From: Burkholderiales bacterium
GTDB lineage: Bacteria > Pseudomonadota > Gammaproteobacteria > Burkholderiales > Burkholderiaceae_C
NCBI GenBank assembly: GCA_019510465.1
Contig: JAEKKH010000166.1
Location: 1 to 37,781, forward strand
Direction: 5' to 3'
DNA: 37,781 nucleotides
Position 1 is the first letter of the stretch. Every line of letters begins with the position of its first letter. The notes below the pieces were generated by a model that was not told where the DNA came from, did not search any database, and was given only the letters and a program-made list of their open reading frames with translations. Shown here piece by piece: positions 15,603 through 24,266 of the stretch. Position numbers and translations under genes: made by a program.

Positions 15603-16450
15603 GATCACGTGGCCTCCTGATGCTTTTCATCGCGGTCATCGCGGGACTGGCCGCGGTCGCCCTGGCGGCGCGCTGGATGCAGAACCAGGGCGGCGCCAAG
15701 AGCCGCATCGCCGTCGCGACGACGGACATCACGATCGGCGGGCGCATCTCGCCCGAGATGGTGCGCCTGGCCGACTGGCCCGAAGGCAGCGTGCCCACCG
15801 GCGCGTTCGCCGACGGCGAGAAGCTCGACGGCCGCGTCGTGCTGCAGTCGGTCCAGCGCGGCGAGCCGCTCACCGAGGCGCGCCTGGCGCCCATCGGCAC
15901 CAAGGGCGGGCTGTCCGCCGTCGTGCCGGCCGGCAAGCGCGCGATGACCGTGCGCGTCAACGACGTCGTCGGCGTCGCCGGCTTCGCGCTGCCGGGCACC
16001 TTCGTCGACGTGATGGTCAACACGCAGGTCGACCACGCCCAGCGCGGCGACGGCTCGATCTCCAAGATCGTGCTCGAGCGCATCCTGGTGCTGGCGGTGG
16101 CGCAGGAGTCCGACCGAGACTCGACCAAGCCTGTGGTCGTCAACGCCGTGACGCTGGAAGTCACGCCGCGCGACGCCGAGATCCTGGACCTGGCACGCAG
16201 CGTCGGCTCGCTGTCGCTCGTGCTGCGCAACCAGACCGACGCCGTCGCCCAGGCCGCGGGCAACGGCGCCACCAAGACCGAGATGCTGACGGGCCTGCCC
16301 GAGGCGCCCGCCGCGTCGGCGCCCGCGCCCGCCCCGGTCGCCCGCGCCCCGCGCGCGCGCGCGCCGGTGACGGTCGCGGCGGCGCCCGCGCCCAACGGCA
16401 ACTGCGTCGAGGTCATTCGCGGACTGAGCAAGGTGATCGAATGCTTCTGA
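15599..16450 (+). CDS. cpaB: Flp pilus assembly protein CpaB/RcpC
   Basis: 283 residues. One N-terminal membrane helix (about 5-24), then a SAF domain (about 38-100: VATTDITIGGRISPEMVRLADWPEG, then GRVVLQSVQRGEPLTEARL) and the RcpC region (GKRAMTVRVNDVVGVAGFALPGTFVDV and LERILVLAVAQ). A Pro/Ala-rich linker (about 245-270) leads to a short cysteine-bearing tail NGNCVEVIRGLSKVIECF. CpaB is periplasmic, contacts the secretin and may bind peptidoglycan. It starts at an ATG overlapping the cpaA stop and its own last ten bases overlap cpaC. Confidence 0.92.
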   Translation: MRSRGLLMLFIAVIAGLAAVALAARWMQNQGGAKSRIAVATTDITIGGRISPEMVRLADWPEGSVPTGAFADGEKLDGRVVLQSVQRGEPLTEARLAPIGTKGGLSAVVPAGKRAMTVRVNDVVGVAGFALPGTFVDVMVNTQVDHAQRGDGSISKIVLERILVLAVAQESDRDSTKPVVVNAVTLEVTPRDAEILDLARSVGSLSLVLRNQTDAVAQAAGNGATKTEMLTGLPEAPAASAPAPAPVARAPRARAPVTVAAAPAPNGNCVEVIRGLSKVIECF

Positions 16451-18162
16451 ACCCCCGCCCCATCGCCGGCACGCGCGTCCTGCGCGCCGCCGCACCCACC
16501 CCGTTCGCGCTGGCGACGGGCACGCTGCTCCTGGCCACGGCCTGCGCGAGCCAGGCCGCCCTGGCGCCGGGCGCCGCCGCCAAGGCCGCGCCCGCCAGCC
16601 CCGCGGGCCAGTGCCTGCGCGTCGAGACGGCGCCGCTGGTGAGCGTGCCGGTCGGCAAGTCCCTGGTGCTGCACCCGCAGGCGCCCATCGCGCGCATCCT
16701 GCTGGGCAACCCGGAGAACGCGCACGCCGCACGTCCCGCCGAAGGCGTCGACGCCAGCAAGGACGCGGCGGCGGCCAACCGCGCGGGCGCCGCGCCCGGA
16801 CGGCCCGGCGTCGCCGACATCGACGTGCTGCTGCTCGCGCCCACCGAGCTGTACCTGCTGGGCCGCAGCGTCGGCTCGACCAACGTGGTGATGCTCGATC
16901 GCGCCGGCACCTGCACGACGTTCGACGTCGTCGTGGGCATGGACACGGCGGGCCTCGAATCGACGATCGCCGCGCTGCTGCCGCAGGAGAAGAACGTCAA
17001 GGTCACTGCGGCCTTCGACTCGATCGTGCTCTCCGGCGCGGTCAGCGATTCGGAGGCGCTCGCGCGCGTCACCGACCTGGCCAACGCCTACCTGCGAGGC
17101 AGCGACACGGGCGGCAAGTCCAACCCACGCCTGGTCAACATGCTCGAGGTCGGCGCGCCGCAGCAGGTGATGCTGGAAGTCAAGGTGGCCGAGATCTCGA
17201 AGTCGCTGCTCGACCAGTTCGGCATCGATTTCTCGCGCGCCTACACCACCGGCTCGATGCTGCGCTTCCTGTCCGGCGTGTTCGGCGGCTCGATGGGCGT
17301 CGTCGGCCAGATCGGCGGCGGCGGGCCCAACGGCGTGCCGTACAGCTCGGTCGACCAGGTCGTCGGCGGCACGGTGCCGATCCCCAACATGGCCGGCGGC
17401 AACGTGACGGTGACCTACGACGCCAACGGCCGCCCGACCTACACCACCAGCTACGGCATGGTGCCGGGCCGCGGCGCGACCAACGTCGGCATCAACATGC
17501 AGAAGAACGACGGCCTGGTGAAGGTGCTGGCCGAGCCCACGGTGATGGCCATCAGCGGCCAGACGGGCAGCTTCCTGGCCGGCGGCAAGATCTTCATTCC
17601 CGTCACGCAGGACAACGGCAGCGGCGGGCGCACGGTCACGCTCGAGGAGAAGGAATTCGGCGTCTCGCTGAAGTTCACGCCCACCGTCCTCGGCAGCGGC
17701 CTCATCAACCTGCGCGTGCGCCCCGAGGTCTCGGAGCTCAACGCCGCGGGCGTGCAGGTGTCGGCCGGCGGGGTCAGCGCCGTGCTGCCCTCGTTCACGT
17801 CGCGCAAGGCCGAGACCACCGTGCAACTGATGGACGGCCAGAGCTTCGCCATCGGCGGGCTGATCAAGAACAACACGACGACCAACGTCACCGCGTTCCC
17901 GCTGCTGGGCGAACTGCCGGTCATCGGCGCGCTGTTCCGCAGCACCTCGTTCCAGACCGACAAGTCGGAGCTGGTGTTCGTGATCACCCCGCGGCTGGTC
18001 AAGCCGCTGCCCCCGGGCTACCGGCTGCCGACCGACGACTATGTCCCGCCGACCCGCAGCGAGCTGATCTGGGACGGCAAGATCGAAGGCGCGCGGCCCG
18101 ACCCGTCGTCGCACGCCGCCGCAGCCCCCGCCGACGGCGGGTTCGAACAGGAGAAGCACTGA
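16441..18162 (+). CDS. cpaC: Outer-membrane secretin of the Flp pilus, CpaC/RcpA
   Basis: 573 residues with an N-terminal signal peptide (about 1-40, with LLLATACASQAALA). Residues about 55-160 form the pilus/BON-like N-domain (SVPVGKSLVLHPQAPI, VGSTNVVMLDRAGTC), with a ~25-residue Ala/Gly/Pro-rich insert (EGVDASKDAAAANRAGAAPG). A BON-like segment follows (KVTAAFDSIVLSGAVSD). The secretin core spans about 230-525: QVMLEVKVAEISKSLLDQFGID, VLAEPTVMAISGQTGSFLAGG, EFGVSLKFTPTVL, and the C-terminal FPLLGELPVIGALFR with SELVFVITPRLVKPL. It forms the pore through which Flp fibres leave. It overlaps cpaB by 10 bp and the next gene by one base. Confidence 0.95.
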   Translation: MLLNPRPIAGTRVLRAAAPTPFALATGTLLLATACASQAALAPGAAAKAAPASPAGQCLRVETAPLVSVPVGKSLVLHPQAPIARILLGNPENAHAARPAEGVDASKDAAAANRAGAAPGRPGVADIDVLLLAPTELYLLGRSVGSTNVVMLDRAGTCTTFDVVVGMDTAGLESTIAALLPQEKNVKVTAAFDSIVLSGAVSDSEALARVTDLANAYLRGSDTGGKSNPRLVNMLEVGAPQQVMLEVKVAEISKSLLDQFGIDFSRAYTTGSMLRFLSGVFGGSMGVVGQIGGGGPNGVPYSSVDQVVGGTVPIPNMAGGNVTVTYDANGRPTYTTSYGMVPGRGATNVGINMQKNDGLVKVLAEPTVMAISGQTGSFLAGGKIFIPVTQDNGSGGRTVTLEEKEFGVSLKFTPTVLGSGLINLRVRPEVSELNAAGVQVSAGGVSAVLPSFTSRKAETTVQLMDGQSFAIGGLIKNNTTTNVTAFPLLGELPVIGALFRSTSFQTDKSELVFVITPRLVKPLPPGYRLPTDDYVPPTRSELIWDGKIEGARPDPSSHAAAAPADGGFEQEKH

Positions 18163-18437
18163 TGCGCCGCACGCTCACCCTCCCCGGCGCGCTCGCCGCC
18201 GCCATCCTCGCGGCCGGCTGCGCCGCCTCCGCCTCGCCCGGCTGGGACGCGCACTTCGGCGACGGCGTGCGCATCCTGCAGGCCCAGCAGGTCGGCGACC
18301 CCGGCGCGCCGGCCCGCCATGCGCAGGCCGTCCCGCCCACCGACGGCCGCACCGTGCGCGCGGCGCTCGACCACCAGGCCGAGGCCACGCACAACCCGCC
18401 GCCCTCCACCGTGGTCGACGCCGGCGGCAGCCGCTGA
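18162..18437 (+). CDS. Small putative lipoprotein in the cpaD/rcpB position
   Basis: 91 residues. The N-terminus MRRTLTLPGALAAAILAAGC is a lipoprotein signal with lipobox LAAGC (Cys20). The mature part is short, polar and Ala/Pro-rich with no recognisable fold (WDAHFGDGVRILQAQQVG). Tad operons usually carry a lipoprotein (CpaD/RcpB/TadD) near the secretin that serves as a pilotin or secretin gate; this one is far shorter than CpaD, so the assignment is only positional. The ATG overlaps the cpaC stop (TGATG) and GGAG lies about 10 bases upstream. It reads in a frame with coding character and coupled expression, so I consider it a real gene. Confidence 0.72.
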   Translation: MRRTLTLPGALAAAILAAGCAASASPGWDAHFGDGVRILQAQQVGDPGAPARHAQAVPPTDGRTVRAALDHQAEATHNPPPSTVVDAGGSR

Positions 18438-18480
18438 CGCACCGCGACCCTGGCGCATCCCCTCCCAACGAGACCGGCCC

Positions 18481-19662
18481 GTGAAGATCAAGCTCATCAC
18501 CCCCGACGCGCGCCACGCGGACGACTGGAAGCAGGCGCTGCTCGCCGAGCCCGCCTTCGAGGTCGCCACGGTCGTGCGCGCGCTGCGCGACGTCAACGTG
18601 ATCGTCAACGGCAGCCGGCCGGACCTCGCGCTCGTCGAGACGACGACCGCCGAGGACTTCCTCGCCTTCGAGGCGCTGGCCGCCCGCCATCCCGAGGTCG
18701 ACTACGTGCTGGTGGGCAACGCGCTCACGCCCGAGCTGCTGCTGCGCGCGATGCGCGTCGGCGTGCGCGAGGTGCTGGAGGCGCCGACCGCGCCGGCCGA
18801 CGTGCTCGCCACCTGCCGCCGCGTGCTGCGCAAGCGCGCGCCGGCCGCGCCCGCCGCGCCCAGGCAGGCGGGCCAGGTGCTGGCGATGGTGTCGTGCAAG
18901 GGCGGCAGCGGCGCCACCTTCATCGCCGCGAACCTCGCGCACCTGCTCGCCGACGGCGGCCGCCGCCGTGTCGCGCTGGTCGACATGAACCTGCAGTTCG
19001 GCGACGCGGCCCTGTTCGTCAGCAGCGAGACGCCGCAGAGCAACGTGGCCGAGGTGGCGCGCAACATCGCACGCCTGGACGCCGACCTGCTGCGCGCATC
19101 GATGTCGGAAGTCGCGCCCGGGCTGTGGGTGCTCGCGGCGCCCGACGATCCCGCCAGCGCCGCCGACGTGCAGCCGCGCCACGCACGCCAGATCCTCGAG
19201 CTCGCGCGCGAGATGTTCGACTACGTGATCGTGGACACCGGCCGCTCGCTCAGCGCCGTGACGCTGCAGGCGCTCGACCTCGCCGACCGGGTCTACGCGG
19301 TCCTGCAGCTCACGCTGCCGTTCATCCGCGACGGCAAGCGGCTGCGCGACGTCTTCCGATCGCTCGACTACCCGGCGCACAAGATCCAGTGGATCGTGAA
19401 CCGGCACCAGAAGAACAGCCAGTTCACCGTCGAGGACCTGCGCAAGACGCTGCAGATCGCCGAGGTGATCACGCTGCCCAACCACTACGAGGCGGCCGCC
19501 GCGGCCGTGAACCAGGGGGTGCCGGTCAAGGAGATCGCGCCCACCAGCTCGATCGCGCGCAGCCTGCGCGACCTGGCCGAGTCCATCGCACCGCCGGCGG
19601 CGCTCCCGCAGCGCGGCGGCTGGTTCTCGGGATTCCTGGGCAATGGCGCCGCCGCGCGATGA
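18481..19662 (+). CDS. cpaE: CpaE/TadZ-like pilus localisation ATPase
   Basis: 393 residues from GTG 18481, the first start after the lipoprotein stop that fits the domain boundary. Residues 1-115 are a receiver-like domain without obvious phospho-acceptor chemistry (VKIKLITPDARHADDWKQAL). From about 132 there is a MinD/ParA-like ATPase: VLAMVSCKGGSGATFIAANLA is a deviant Walker A in which the Lys of GKT is Ala; VALVDMNLQFGDAALF follows, then DYVIVDTGRSLSA as Walker B-like, and QWIVNRHQKNSQFT. TadZ/CpaE proteins place the Flp machine at the cell pole, and deviant Walker A is known in the family. It is cotranscribed with the cpaF motor gene, 10 bp apart. Confidence 0.92.
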   Translation: MKIKLITPDARHADDWKQALLAEPAFEVATVVRALRDVNVIVNGSRPDLALVETTTAEDFLAFEALAARHPEVDYVLVGNALTPELLLRAMRVGVREVLEAPTAPADVLATCRRVLRKRAPAAPAAPRQAGQVLAMVSCKGGSGATFIAANLAHLLADGGRRRVALVDMNLQFGDAALFVSSETPQSNVAEVARNIARLDADLLRASMSEVAPGLWVLAAPDDPASAADVQPRHARQILELAREMFDYVIVDTGRSLSAVTLQALDLADRVYAVLQLTLPFIRDGKRLRDVFRSLDYPAHKIQWIVNRHQKNSQFTVEDLRKTLQIAEVITLPNHYEAAAAAVNQGVPVKEIAPTSSIARSLRDLAESIAPPAALPQRGGWFSGFLGNGAAAR

Positions 19663-19672
19663 GGAGCCTTGA

Positions 19673-21031
19673 ATGAGTCTGCGAGAAAGACTGGGCGCCA
19701 CGCCCACCGGGTTCGCCCCCGTCCCGGATTCCGGGTTCGAGGACGGCGCCGCGTCCACGCGCGTCTACCAGGACACCAAGTCGCACATCCACCAGGTCCT
19801 GCTGGACCGGCTGGACCTCGGCGCCATGGAAGGCCTCGCGCCGGACAGCCTGAAGGAGGAGCTGCGCCAGATGGTGGAGCGCCTGCTGGTCGAGGAGAAC
19901 CTCGTCCTCAACACCAGCGAGCGCCGCAGCCTCGTGCGCGACATCCAGCACGAGATGCTGGGCTTCGGCCCGCTGGAGCCGCTGCTGGCCGACCCCTCGG
20001 TCTCCGACATCCTCGTCAACACGCACAAGCAGGTCTACGTGGAGCGCCGCGGCCGCCTGGAGCTGACCGAGATCGCGTTCTCCGACGACGCGCACCTGAT
20101 GAAGATCATCGACAAGATCGTGTCGCGCGTCGGACGCCGCGTCGACGAGTCGAGCCCGATGGTGGACGCGCGCCTGGCCGACGGCTCGCGCGTGAACGCG
20201 ATCATCCCGCCGCTGGCCATCGACGGGCCCATCCTGTCGATCCGCCGCTTCGCGGCCGACCCGCTCAAGGCGTCGGACCTCGTCGAGTTCAAGTCGATGT
20301 CGCCGGAGATGGCGCAGTTCATCGGCGCCCTGGCCGCGGCGCGCATGAACATCCTGATCTCGGGCGGCACCGGCTCGGGCAAGACCACGCTGCTCAACAT
20401 CCTGAGCAGCTGCATCTCGGCCAGCGAGCGCATCGTCACGATCGAGGACGCCGCGGAGCTGCAGCTGCAGCAGCCGCACGTCGTTCGCCTGGAGACGCGG
20501 CCGCCCAACATCGAGGGCCGCGGCGAGGTCACGCAGCGCTCGCTGCTGCGCAACGCGCTGCGCATGCGGCCCGACCGCATCATCCTGGGCGAGACCCGCG
20601 GCGGCGAGGCGCTCGACATGCTGCAGGCGATGAACACGGGCCACGAGGGCTCGATGACCACCGTGCACGCGAACACCGCGCGCGACGCGCTGGCCCGCCT
20701 CGAAAGCATGATCGCCATGGCCGGCGTCGACCTGCCTGCCCGCGCGGCGCGCGCCCAGGTGGCGTCGGCGATCGGCGTGATCATCCAGGCGAACCGGCTC
20801 AGCGACGGCACGCGCAAGCTCACCAGCATCCAGGAAGTCACGGGCATGGAAGGCGAGACCGTGAGCCTGCAGGAGATCTTCACCTTCAAGCAGACCGGCC
20901 TCGGGACCGACGGCGCGGTCGAGGGCTATTTCACCGCCACCGGCGTGCGCCCGCGCTGCTGCGAGCGCCTCGCCACGCGCGGTGCCGAGTTGCCGGCCAG
21001 CCTGTTCAACCCGCAACGCCGCGCGGTCTGA
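19673..21031 (+). CDS. cpaF: Flp pilus assembly ATPase CpaF/TadA
   Basis: 452 residues, a normal length. The N-terminal ~150 residues form the lid region ([22 protein letters not shown], then [23 protein letters not shown]). The motor core includes [21 protein letters not shown], Walker [15 protein letters not shown] (about 230-243), [20 protein letters not shown] as Asp/His boxes and [25 protein letters not shown] as Walker B, then TTVHANT. This secretion-family ATPase sits at the cytoplasmic face of the inner membrane and powers Flp pilus assembly with TadB and TadC. AGGAG precedes the ATG. Confidence 0.97.
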   Translation: MSLRERLGATPTGFAPVPDSGFEDGAASTRVYQDTKSHIHQVLLDRLDLGAMEGLAPDSLKEELRQMVERLLVEENLVLNTSERRSLVRDIQHEMLGFGPLEPLLADPSVSDILVNTHKQVYVERRGRLELTEIAFSDDAHLMKIIDKIVSRVGRRVDESSPMVDARLADGSRVNAIIPPLAIDGPILSIRRFAADPLKASDLVEFKSMSPEMAQFIGALAAARMNILISGGTGSGKTTLLNILSSCISASERIVTIEDAAELQLQQPHVVRLETRPPNIEGRGEVTQRSLLRNALRMRPDRIILGETRGGEALDMLQAMNTGHEGSMTTVHANTARDALARLESMIAMAGVDLPARAARAQVASAIGVIIQANRLSDGTRKLTSIQEVTGMEGETVSLQEIFTFKQTGLGTDGAVEGYFTATGVRPRCCERLATRGAELPASLFNPQRRAV

Positions 21032-21038
21032 GGACGCC

Positions 21039-22007
21039 ATGGACACCTCGCTCATCGTCGTCGCCGCGGTCGGCTTCCTGGCCGTGGTGCTGTCCCTCGA
21101 GGGGCTGTACAACCTCTGGTCGTCGCGCAGCAGCCCGCAGGCCAGGCGCATCGCGCGCCGGCTCGAGATGATCGGCGGCGACATGGCGGCGATCGCCAGC
21201 ATCGAGCGGGCCCGCGAGAACGCGCGCATGCCGCGGCTCAACGCGTGGCTGCGTCAGCTCGCGAGCGGCCGCCGGCTGATGCACTTCGTCAACGCGTCGG
21301 GCATGAACATCTCGCCGGCGGAGCTCGTCACGATGTCGGTCGCGCTGGGCCTGCTCGGCTTCGTGCTGCCGGGCCTGTTCGCCAAGCCGCCGATCTTCGG
21401 CGCGGCGCTCGGCCTCGGGCTCGCGGTGGCGCCGTGGCTGCGCGTGTCGAGCCGGCGCAACGCGCGCATCGCCCGCATCGAGCGCCAGTTCCCCGAGGTG
21501 CTGGACCTGATGAGCCGCTCGATGCGCGCCGGCCACGCATTCCCGTCGGCGGTGAAGATGGTGGCCGACGAGATCGCCGAGCCGCTCGGACAGGACTTCC
21601 GCCTGCTGTTCGACGAGATGAACTACGGCGTGCCGACCGACGAGGCGCTCGCGCGCCTGGCCGACCGGGTGCCGCTGGCCGACGTGAGCTACTTCGTCGT
21701 CGCGGTATTGATCCAGCGCGAATCGGGCGGCAACCTCGCCGAGCTCCTGGACAGCATCGCCGAGATCGTGCGCGAACGCCTGAAGCTGCACGGCAAGGTG
21801 CGCACGCTGTCGGCCGAGGGAAAGATGTCCGCCTACATCCTGACCGGCCTGCCGTTCTGCGTCGCGCTCGGCGTGAACCTCGTCAACCCCGGCTTCATGT
21901 CGCTGCTGTGGACGGACCCGATGGGCCACAAGATGGTCGGCGCCTCGCTGTTCATGATGCTGCTGGGCATTCTCTGGATGCGCAGCATCGTGCGCATCCG
22001 CGTGTGA
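21039..22007 (+). CDS. tadB: Inner-membrane platform protein TadB
   Basis: 322 residues from the ATG at 21039 (GAGG upstream), seven bases after cpaF. An N-terminal membrane helix (5-22), a paired helix around 98-135, then the type II secretion F domain (about 150-280: RQFPEVLDLMSRSMRAGHAFPSAV, FRLLFDEMNYGVPTDEALARL, FVVAVLIQRESGGNLAELLDSI) and two C-terminal helices (ILTGLPFCVALGV, FMMLLGILWM). It forms the membrane platform of the Flp machine together with TadC. Confidence 0.95.
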   Translation: MDTSLIVVAAVGFLAVVLSLEGLYNLWSSRSSPQARRIARRLEMIGGDMAAIASIERARENARMPRLNAWLRQLASGRRLMHFVNASGMNISPAELVTMSVALGLLGFVLPGLFAKPPIFGAALGLGLAVAPWLRVSSRRNARIARIERQFPEVLDLMSRSMRAGHAFPSAVKMVADEIAEPLGQDFRLLFDEMNYGVPTDEALARLADRVPLADVSYFVVAVLIQRESGGNLAELLDSIAEIVRERLKLHGKVRTLSAEGKMSAYILTGLPFCVALGVNLVNPGFMSLLWTDPMGHKMVGASLFMMLLGILWMRSIVRIRV

Positions 22008-22020
22008 AGGGAGGCCGGCG

Positions 22021-22965
22021 ATGACACCGACCGCGATCCTGTTCCTCGTCCTCGTCTTCGTCGTGGTGGTGACCGGCTGCCTCGGCGTGGCGATCATGCT
22101 GCGGCCCGATGCCGGCCGCCAGCGGCTGCGCAGCCTCGATCCGGCGGCGCTGGCCGGCGACCCGTTCGCCGACCGCACGATCGAGTGGATCACCCGCGCC
22201 ACGCGTCCGTTCGGCAAGCTGTCGATGCCCGCGGAAGGCTTCGAGAAATCGAGCGTGAAGCTGCGCTTCCTGCACGCCGGCATCCGCAACCCGGCGGCGG
22301 CCACCGTGTTCTTCGGCGTGAAGACGCTGCTGACGATCGGGCTGCCGCTGCTCGGGTTCCTCGCGATGTCGCTCGGCGGCTCCGCGCCCAAGGGCAACAA
22401 CTTCATGATGGCCGTGTTCCTGCTCGCCGCGGCGGGCTACTACGCGCCCAACATCGTGCTGTCGCACCTGGTGAACACGCGCCAGCGGGAGATCTTCGAA
22501 TCGTTCCCGGACGCGCTCGACCTGATGACCGTGTGCATCGAGGCCGGCATCGGCACCGAGGCCGCGATGATGCGGGTGGCCGACGACATGCAGTTCAAGA
22601 GCCCCGCGCTCGCCGGCGAGATGCGCACCGTCAACCTCGAGCTGCGCGCGGGCGCCGACCGCGAGCGCGCGCTGCGCAACCTGGCGATCCGCACCGGCGT
22701 CGACGAGGTGGACAGCTTCGTCTCGATGATCTGCCAGGCCGAGCGCTTCGGCACCAGCATCGCCGCGTCGCTGCGCGTGCACTCGGACATGCTGCGCTCG
22801 CGCCGCCGCCAGCGCGCCGAGGAGGCCGCCGCCAAGATCTCGCTGAAGCTGCTGTTCCCGCTGATCTTCTGCATCTTTCCCTCGCTGATCGTGGTGCTGA
22901 TGGGCCCGGCCATGATCCTGATCCACCGCGTGCTGCTGCCGACGATGGCCGGCTCGGGAGGTTGA
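22021..22965 (+). CDS. tadC: Inner-membrane platform protein TadC
   Basis: 314 residues. A hydrophobic helix at 5-25, a further pair at about 95-145, and the F domain (about 155-285: IFESFPDALDLMTVCIEAGIG, RTVNLELRAGADRERALRNLA, DEVDSFVSMICQAERFGTSIAAS), then the final helices LKLLFPLIFCIFPSLIVVLMGP. Partner of TadB in the assembly platform. The start is 13 bp after tadB, with GGGAGG about eight bases before it. Ends four bases before the next gene. Confidence 0.95.
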   Translation: MTPTAILFLVLVFVVVVTGCLGVAIMLRPDAGRQRLRSLDPAALAGDPFADRTIEWITRATRPFGKLSMPAEGFEKSSVKLRFLHAGIRNPAAATVFFGVKTLLTIGLPLLGFLAMSLGGSAPKGNNFMMAVFLLAAAGYYAPNIVLSHLVNTRQREIFESFPDALDLMTVCIEAGIGTEAAMMRVADDMQFKSPALAGEMRTVNLELRAGADRERALRNLAIRTGVDEVDSFVSMICQAERFGTSIAASLRVHSDMLRSRRRQRAEEAAAKISLKLLFPLIFCIFPSLIVVLMGPAMILIHRVLLPTMAGSGG

Positions 22966-22969
22966 CGCC

Positions 22970-24082
22970 ATGGTTCCGATCACCCTGCGCCGCCGCGCGT
23001 TGGAAAGCCTGCTGGCCGGCGTCGGCCTGTCGCTGGCCTGCGGCTGCGCCTCGCTGCGCGACGCGCCTGCCGCGCCACCGGCCAAGGCGCCGCCGTGGAG
23101 GCTGGAGCCGGTGTTCGACGTCAGCACGCCGGTGCGGGCGTCGTCCGCCGGCCGCGGCTACTACACGCTCGGGCGCTACTACGAAGGCTCGAAGGAATGG
23201 GGGCCGGCCGAGCGCGCCTATCGACGGGCGCTGGCGATCGATGCCGACTACCCCGACGCGCTGGACGCCCTCGGCGTGCTGCTCGGGCGCACCGGACGCG
23301 CCGGCGAGGCCGAGCCGCTGCTGCGGCGGGCCGTCGCGCTGGCGCCGGCGCGCGCCTCGCTGCACAACAACCTGGGCTACCTGCTGCTGGCCGGCGGCCG
23401 CACCGCGGAGGCCGCGCGCGAGCTCGAGGCCGGCGTGGCGGCCGACCCCGGCGACGCCGTGGCGCGCGCGAACCTGCGCGTGGCGCAGGCGCGGCTCGAG
23501 GACGCCATGGCACTCGCGGCGGCGCGCTCGGCCGATCCGGTGGGCCGTGCCATCGCGCCCACGCCCGCGCCGTCGACACAGGCCGCGCCGGTGCCGGCGT
23601 CCGACCCCGCCCGCACGGTCGCCTTCATGCCGGCGCCGGCGCTGCCCATCGCCTCGCCGCCGGCATCCGTCGTCGCGCAGACGCCGGCCGCCCCGTGGGC
23701 CGCGGCGACGCTGGCGACGCCGCGCGCGCCGGTGCGCAGGCTCGAGATCAGCAACGGCAACGGCGTGGCCGGCATGGCCGCGCAGGTCGGGCGGCTGCTG
23801 GCGAGCCAGGGGCTGCCGTCCGCGGCCCTCAGCAACGCAGCATCGTTCACCCGGCCGGAGACGCTGATCCAGTACCGCCCGGGCGACGCGGAGGCGGCGT
23901 TGCGCGTGGCCAATTCGCTTCCGGCCCCCGCCCGCCTCGAGGCGACGCTGGCGCCGCAGGCCGGAACCGACGTCCGCGTGCTGCTCGGACGCGACTGGAT
24001 CGCGCATGCGCCGTGCCTGCAGCGCGACGACTGCCGCCCGGTGGTCGTCGTCGCCGCCGCCGCGAAGGCGACGCTGCGGTGA
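22970..24082 (+). CDS. tadD: TadD-like TPR protein with C-terminal LytR_C domain
   Basis: 370 residues. A secretion signal with cysteines (SLACGCASL, about 20-28) suggests a lipoprotein, though the box is not canonical. Residues about 58-165 hold three TPRs (GYYTLGRYYEGSKEWGPAERAYRRAL, YPDALDALGVLLGRTGRAGEAEPLLRRAV, ASLHNNLGYLLLAGGRTAEAARELEA). After a Pro/Ala-rich linker (about 185-255) comes a LytR_C-type domain (about 260-350: RRLEISNGNGVAGMAAQVGRLLASQGL, then ETLIQYRPGDAEAALRVA). TadD in the family is a lipoprotein that helps the secretin assemble; the LytR_C part suggests contact with cell-wall polymers. It is the last gene of the Flp operon. Confidence 0.85.
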   Translation: MVPITLRRRALESLLAGVGLSLACGCASLRDAPAAPPAKAPPWRLEPVFDVSTPVRASSAGRGYYTLGRYYEGSKEWGPAERAYRRALAIDADYPDALDALGVLLGRTGRAGEAEPLLRRAVALAPARASLHNNLGYLLLAGGRTAEAARELEAGVAADPGDAVARANLRVAQARLEDAMALAAARSADPVGRAIAPTPAPSTQAAPVPASDPARTVAFMPAPALPIASPPASVVAQTPAAPWAAATLATPRAPVRRLEISNGNGVAGMAAQVGRLLASQGLPSAALSNAASFTRPETLIQYRPGDAEAALRVANSLPAPARLEATLAPQAGTDVRVLLGRDWIAHAPCLQRDDCRPVVVVAAAAKATLR

Positions 24083-24202
24083 AGCGGCGCGCGCCGGGCC
24101 GCGACGTCGCGGCGCTGGCGGCCAGCGCGAGCCCATGCGCGCGGATTCCCGAAGTCGGGACCCGTTGGGCCGTTGATCGCCCGCGCTTCGCGGCAATGAC
24201 GA

Positions 24203-24231
24203 AGGCCCGGCATCTCGCGATCGCCGGGCCT
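24203..24231. terminator. Bidirectional hairpin terminator candidate between convergent genes
   Basis: AGGCCCGGC (24203-24211) and GCCGGGCCT (24223-24231), a perfect 9-bp stem with an 11-nt loop, in the 184-bp gap between tadD and the minus-strand GT29 gene. There are no U-runs, but the position between converging operons fits a shared terminator. Confidence 0.6.
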
Positions 24232-24266
24232 CCTGGTCGATGGACGCAGGCTGCGCCTGCCGCCGC

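Noticed and set aside
19040-19670. Possible CpaE inactivation because Walker A Lys is Ala (GGSGATF)
   Set aside because: Deviant Walker A is known in the TadZ/CpaE family and the rest of the fold is intact, so it is not evidence of loss of function.
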